From Thermoanaerobacterium butyriciformans (GTDB lineage: Bacteria; Bacillota; Thermoanaerobacteria; Thermoanaerobacterales; Thermoanaerobacteraceae): DNA of 64,000 nt. The translations under genes were made by a program, and so were the position numbers. Within the stretch, counting starts at the first letter, position 1; every line of letters begins with the position of its first letter. Below, piece after piece: positions 63,948 through 64,000 of the stretch. The notes under the pieces are model-generated. The model worked only from the letters and a program-made list of their open reading frames with translations. It did not search any database and was not told the origin of the DNA. Location: assembly GCF_017874545.1 (NCBI RefSeq), contig NZ_JAGGLT010000004.1:38707-102706 (forward strand), given 5' to 3'.

Positions 63948-64000
63948 ATGTTTGTTGTGTGGCAATTTCAGGTTTCCATCCTAATGCGTATAGTTTTTTT
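63948..64000 (-). CDS. C-terminal tail of a minus-strand gene, possibly a sugar epimerase
   Basis: Only the last 17 codons are visible, reading KLYALGWKPEIATQQT and stop. The LGWKPEI pattern is common near the end of NAD-dependent epimerase/dehydratase (GalE-like) proteins, but the following TQQT end is unusual and the fragment is too short to be sure. Between it and the PBP gene (63822-63947) I see no other gene. Confidence 0.4.

Overview
The window looks like chromosomal DNA of a low-GC, anaerobic, thermophilic, spore-forming Firmicute of the Thermoanaerobacterium/Thermoanaerobacter type. This rests on the AT-rich coding style, strong AGGAGG-type ribosome sites, TTG and GTG starts, a LevR/sigma-54 controlled PTS, many intracellular hemicellulose glycosidases, a SpoVD/FtsI-like transpeptidase and SigH-like promoter sequences. 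The genus is an inference from gene content and was not checked against a database. I found no rRNA, tRNA, CRISPR array, phage or intact transposase. Most of the window is a dense block of plant-polysaccharide utilisation loci read on the plus strand.

Layout. 1-852: end of a GH2 beta-mannosidase, cut by the window edge. 966-1205: small DUF2281-like protein. 1243-8965: cellobiose-type PTS locus, with a divergent LevR-like activator (minus strand), a good sigma-54 promoter preceded by repeated AAACACTA boxes, then IIA, a short GrdB-like protein, IIB, IIC, an unknown membrane protein and a GH1 6-phospho-beta-glucosidase. 9193-22102: LacI regulator, a LplB/LplC/LipO-type ABC importer, an unrecognised 587-residue probable glycosidase, then GH29 alpha-L-fucosidase, GH42 beta-galactosidase and GH31 alpha-xylosidase. 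Those three activities match the fucose-galactose-xylose side chain of xyloglucan, so I read this as a xyloglucan-oligosaccharide locus. 22502-40404: arabinan/arabinose locus, with two GH51 arabinofuranosidases, a second ABC importer, GH127 beta-L-arabinofuranosidase, a secreted GH43 arabinanase-like lipoprotein, an AraA-type isomerase, AraB, AraD, a FucI-like isomerase, AraR and AraM. TGTACGTACA palindromes (AraR-type operators) lie in front of the first GH51 gene and of araA.

40450-41455: a decayed P-type metal ATPase and two small proteins. 41582-46529: Leloir operon galT-galK-galE plus a ROK regulator. 46704-48499: HtrA protease behind three phased TTTCACA boxes, followed by a broken response regulator. 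48763-56997: an accessory-looking stretch with a Bcr/CflA-type efflux protein, a decayed region, a tiny minus-strand gene encoding a peptide with two SSIAP repeats, an AraC regulator, a GPH sugar symporter, an HSL-type esterase and a GH3 glycosidase. 57191-64000: YesL-like protein, membrane-anchored sugar-binding protein, YkoP-like protein and polysaccharide deacetylase (minus strand), ApbE plus a NusG-II-domain protein, a class B penicillin-binding protein (minus strand), and a short tail of another minus-strand gene.

How it works together. Secreted and imported oligosaccharides are trimmed mostly inside the cell. Released arabinose goes through AraA/AraB/AraD, galactose through GalK/GalT/GalE, and cellobiose-type disaccharides enter by PTS and are split by the GH1 enzyme. 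Neither ABC importer has a local ATPase gene, so a shared MsmX/MsmK-like ATPase elsewhere is implied. The most striking regulatory observation is that four intergenic regions (9123, 22200, 22365, 32475) carry a perfect match to the Bacillus SigH promoter consensus with identical spacing. Three of them sit directly in front of AraR-type operators. The most interesting unassigned genes are the 587-residue protein at 14599-16362 and the repeat peptide at 50546-50704.
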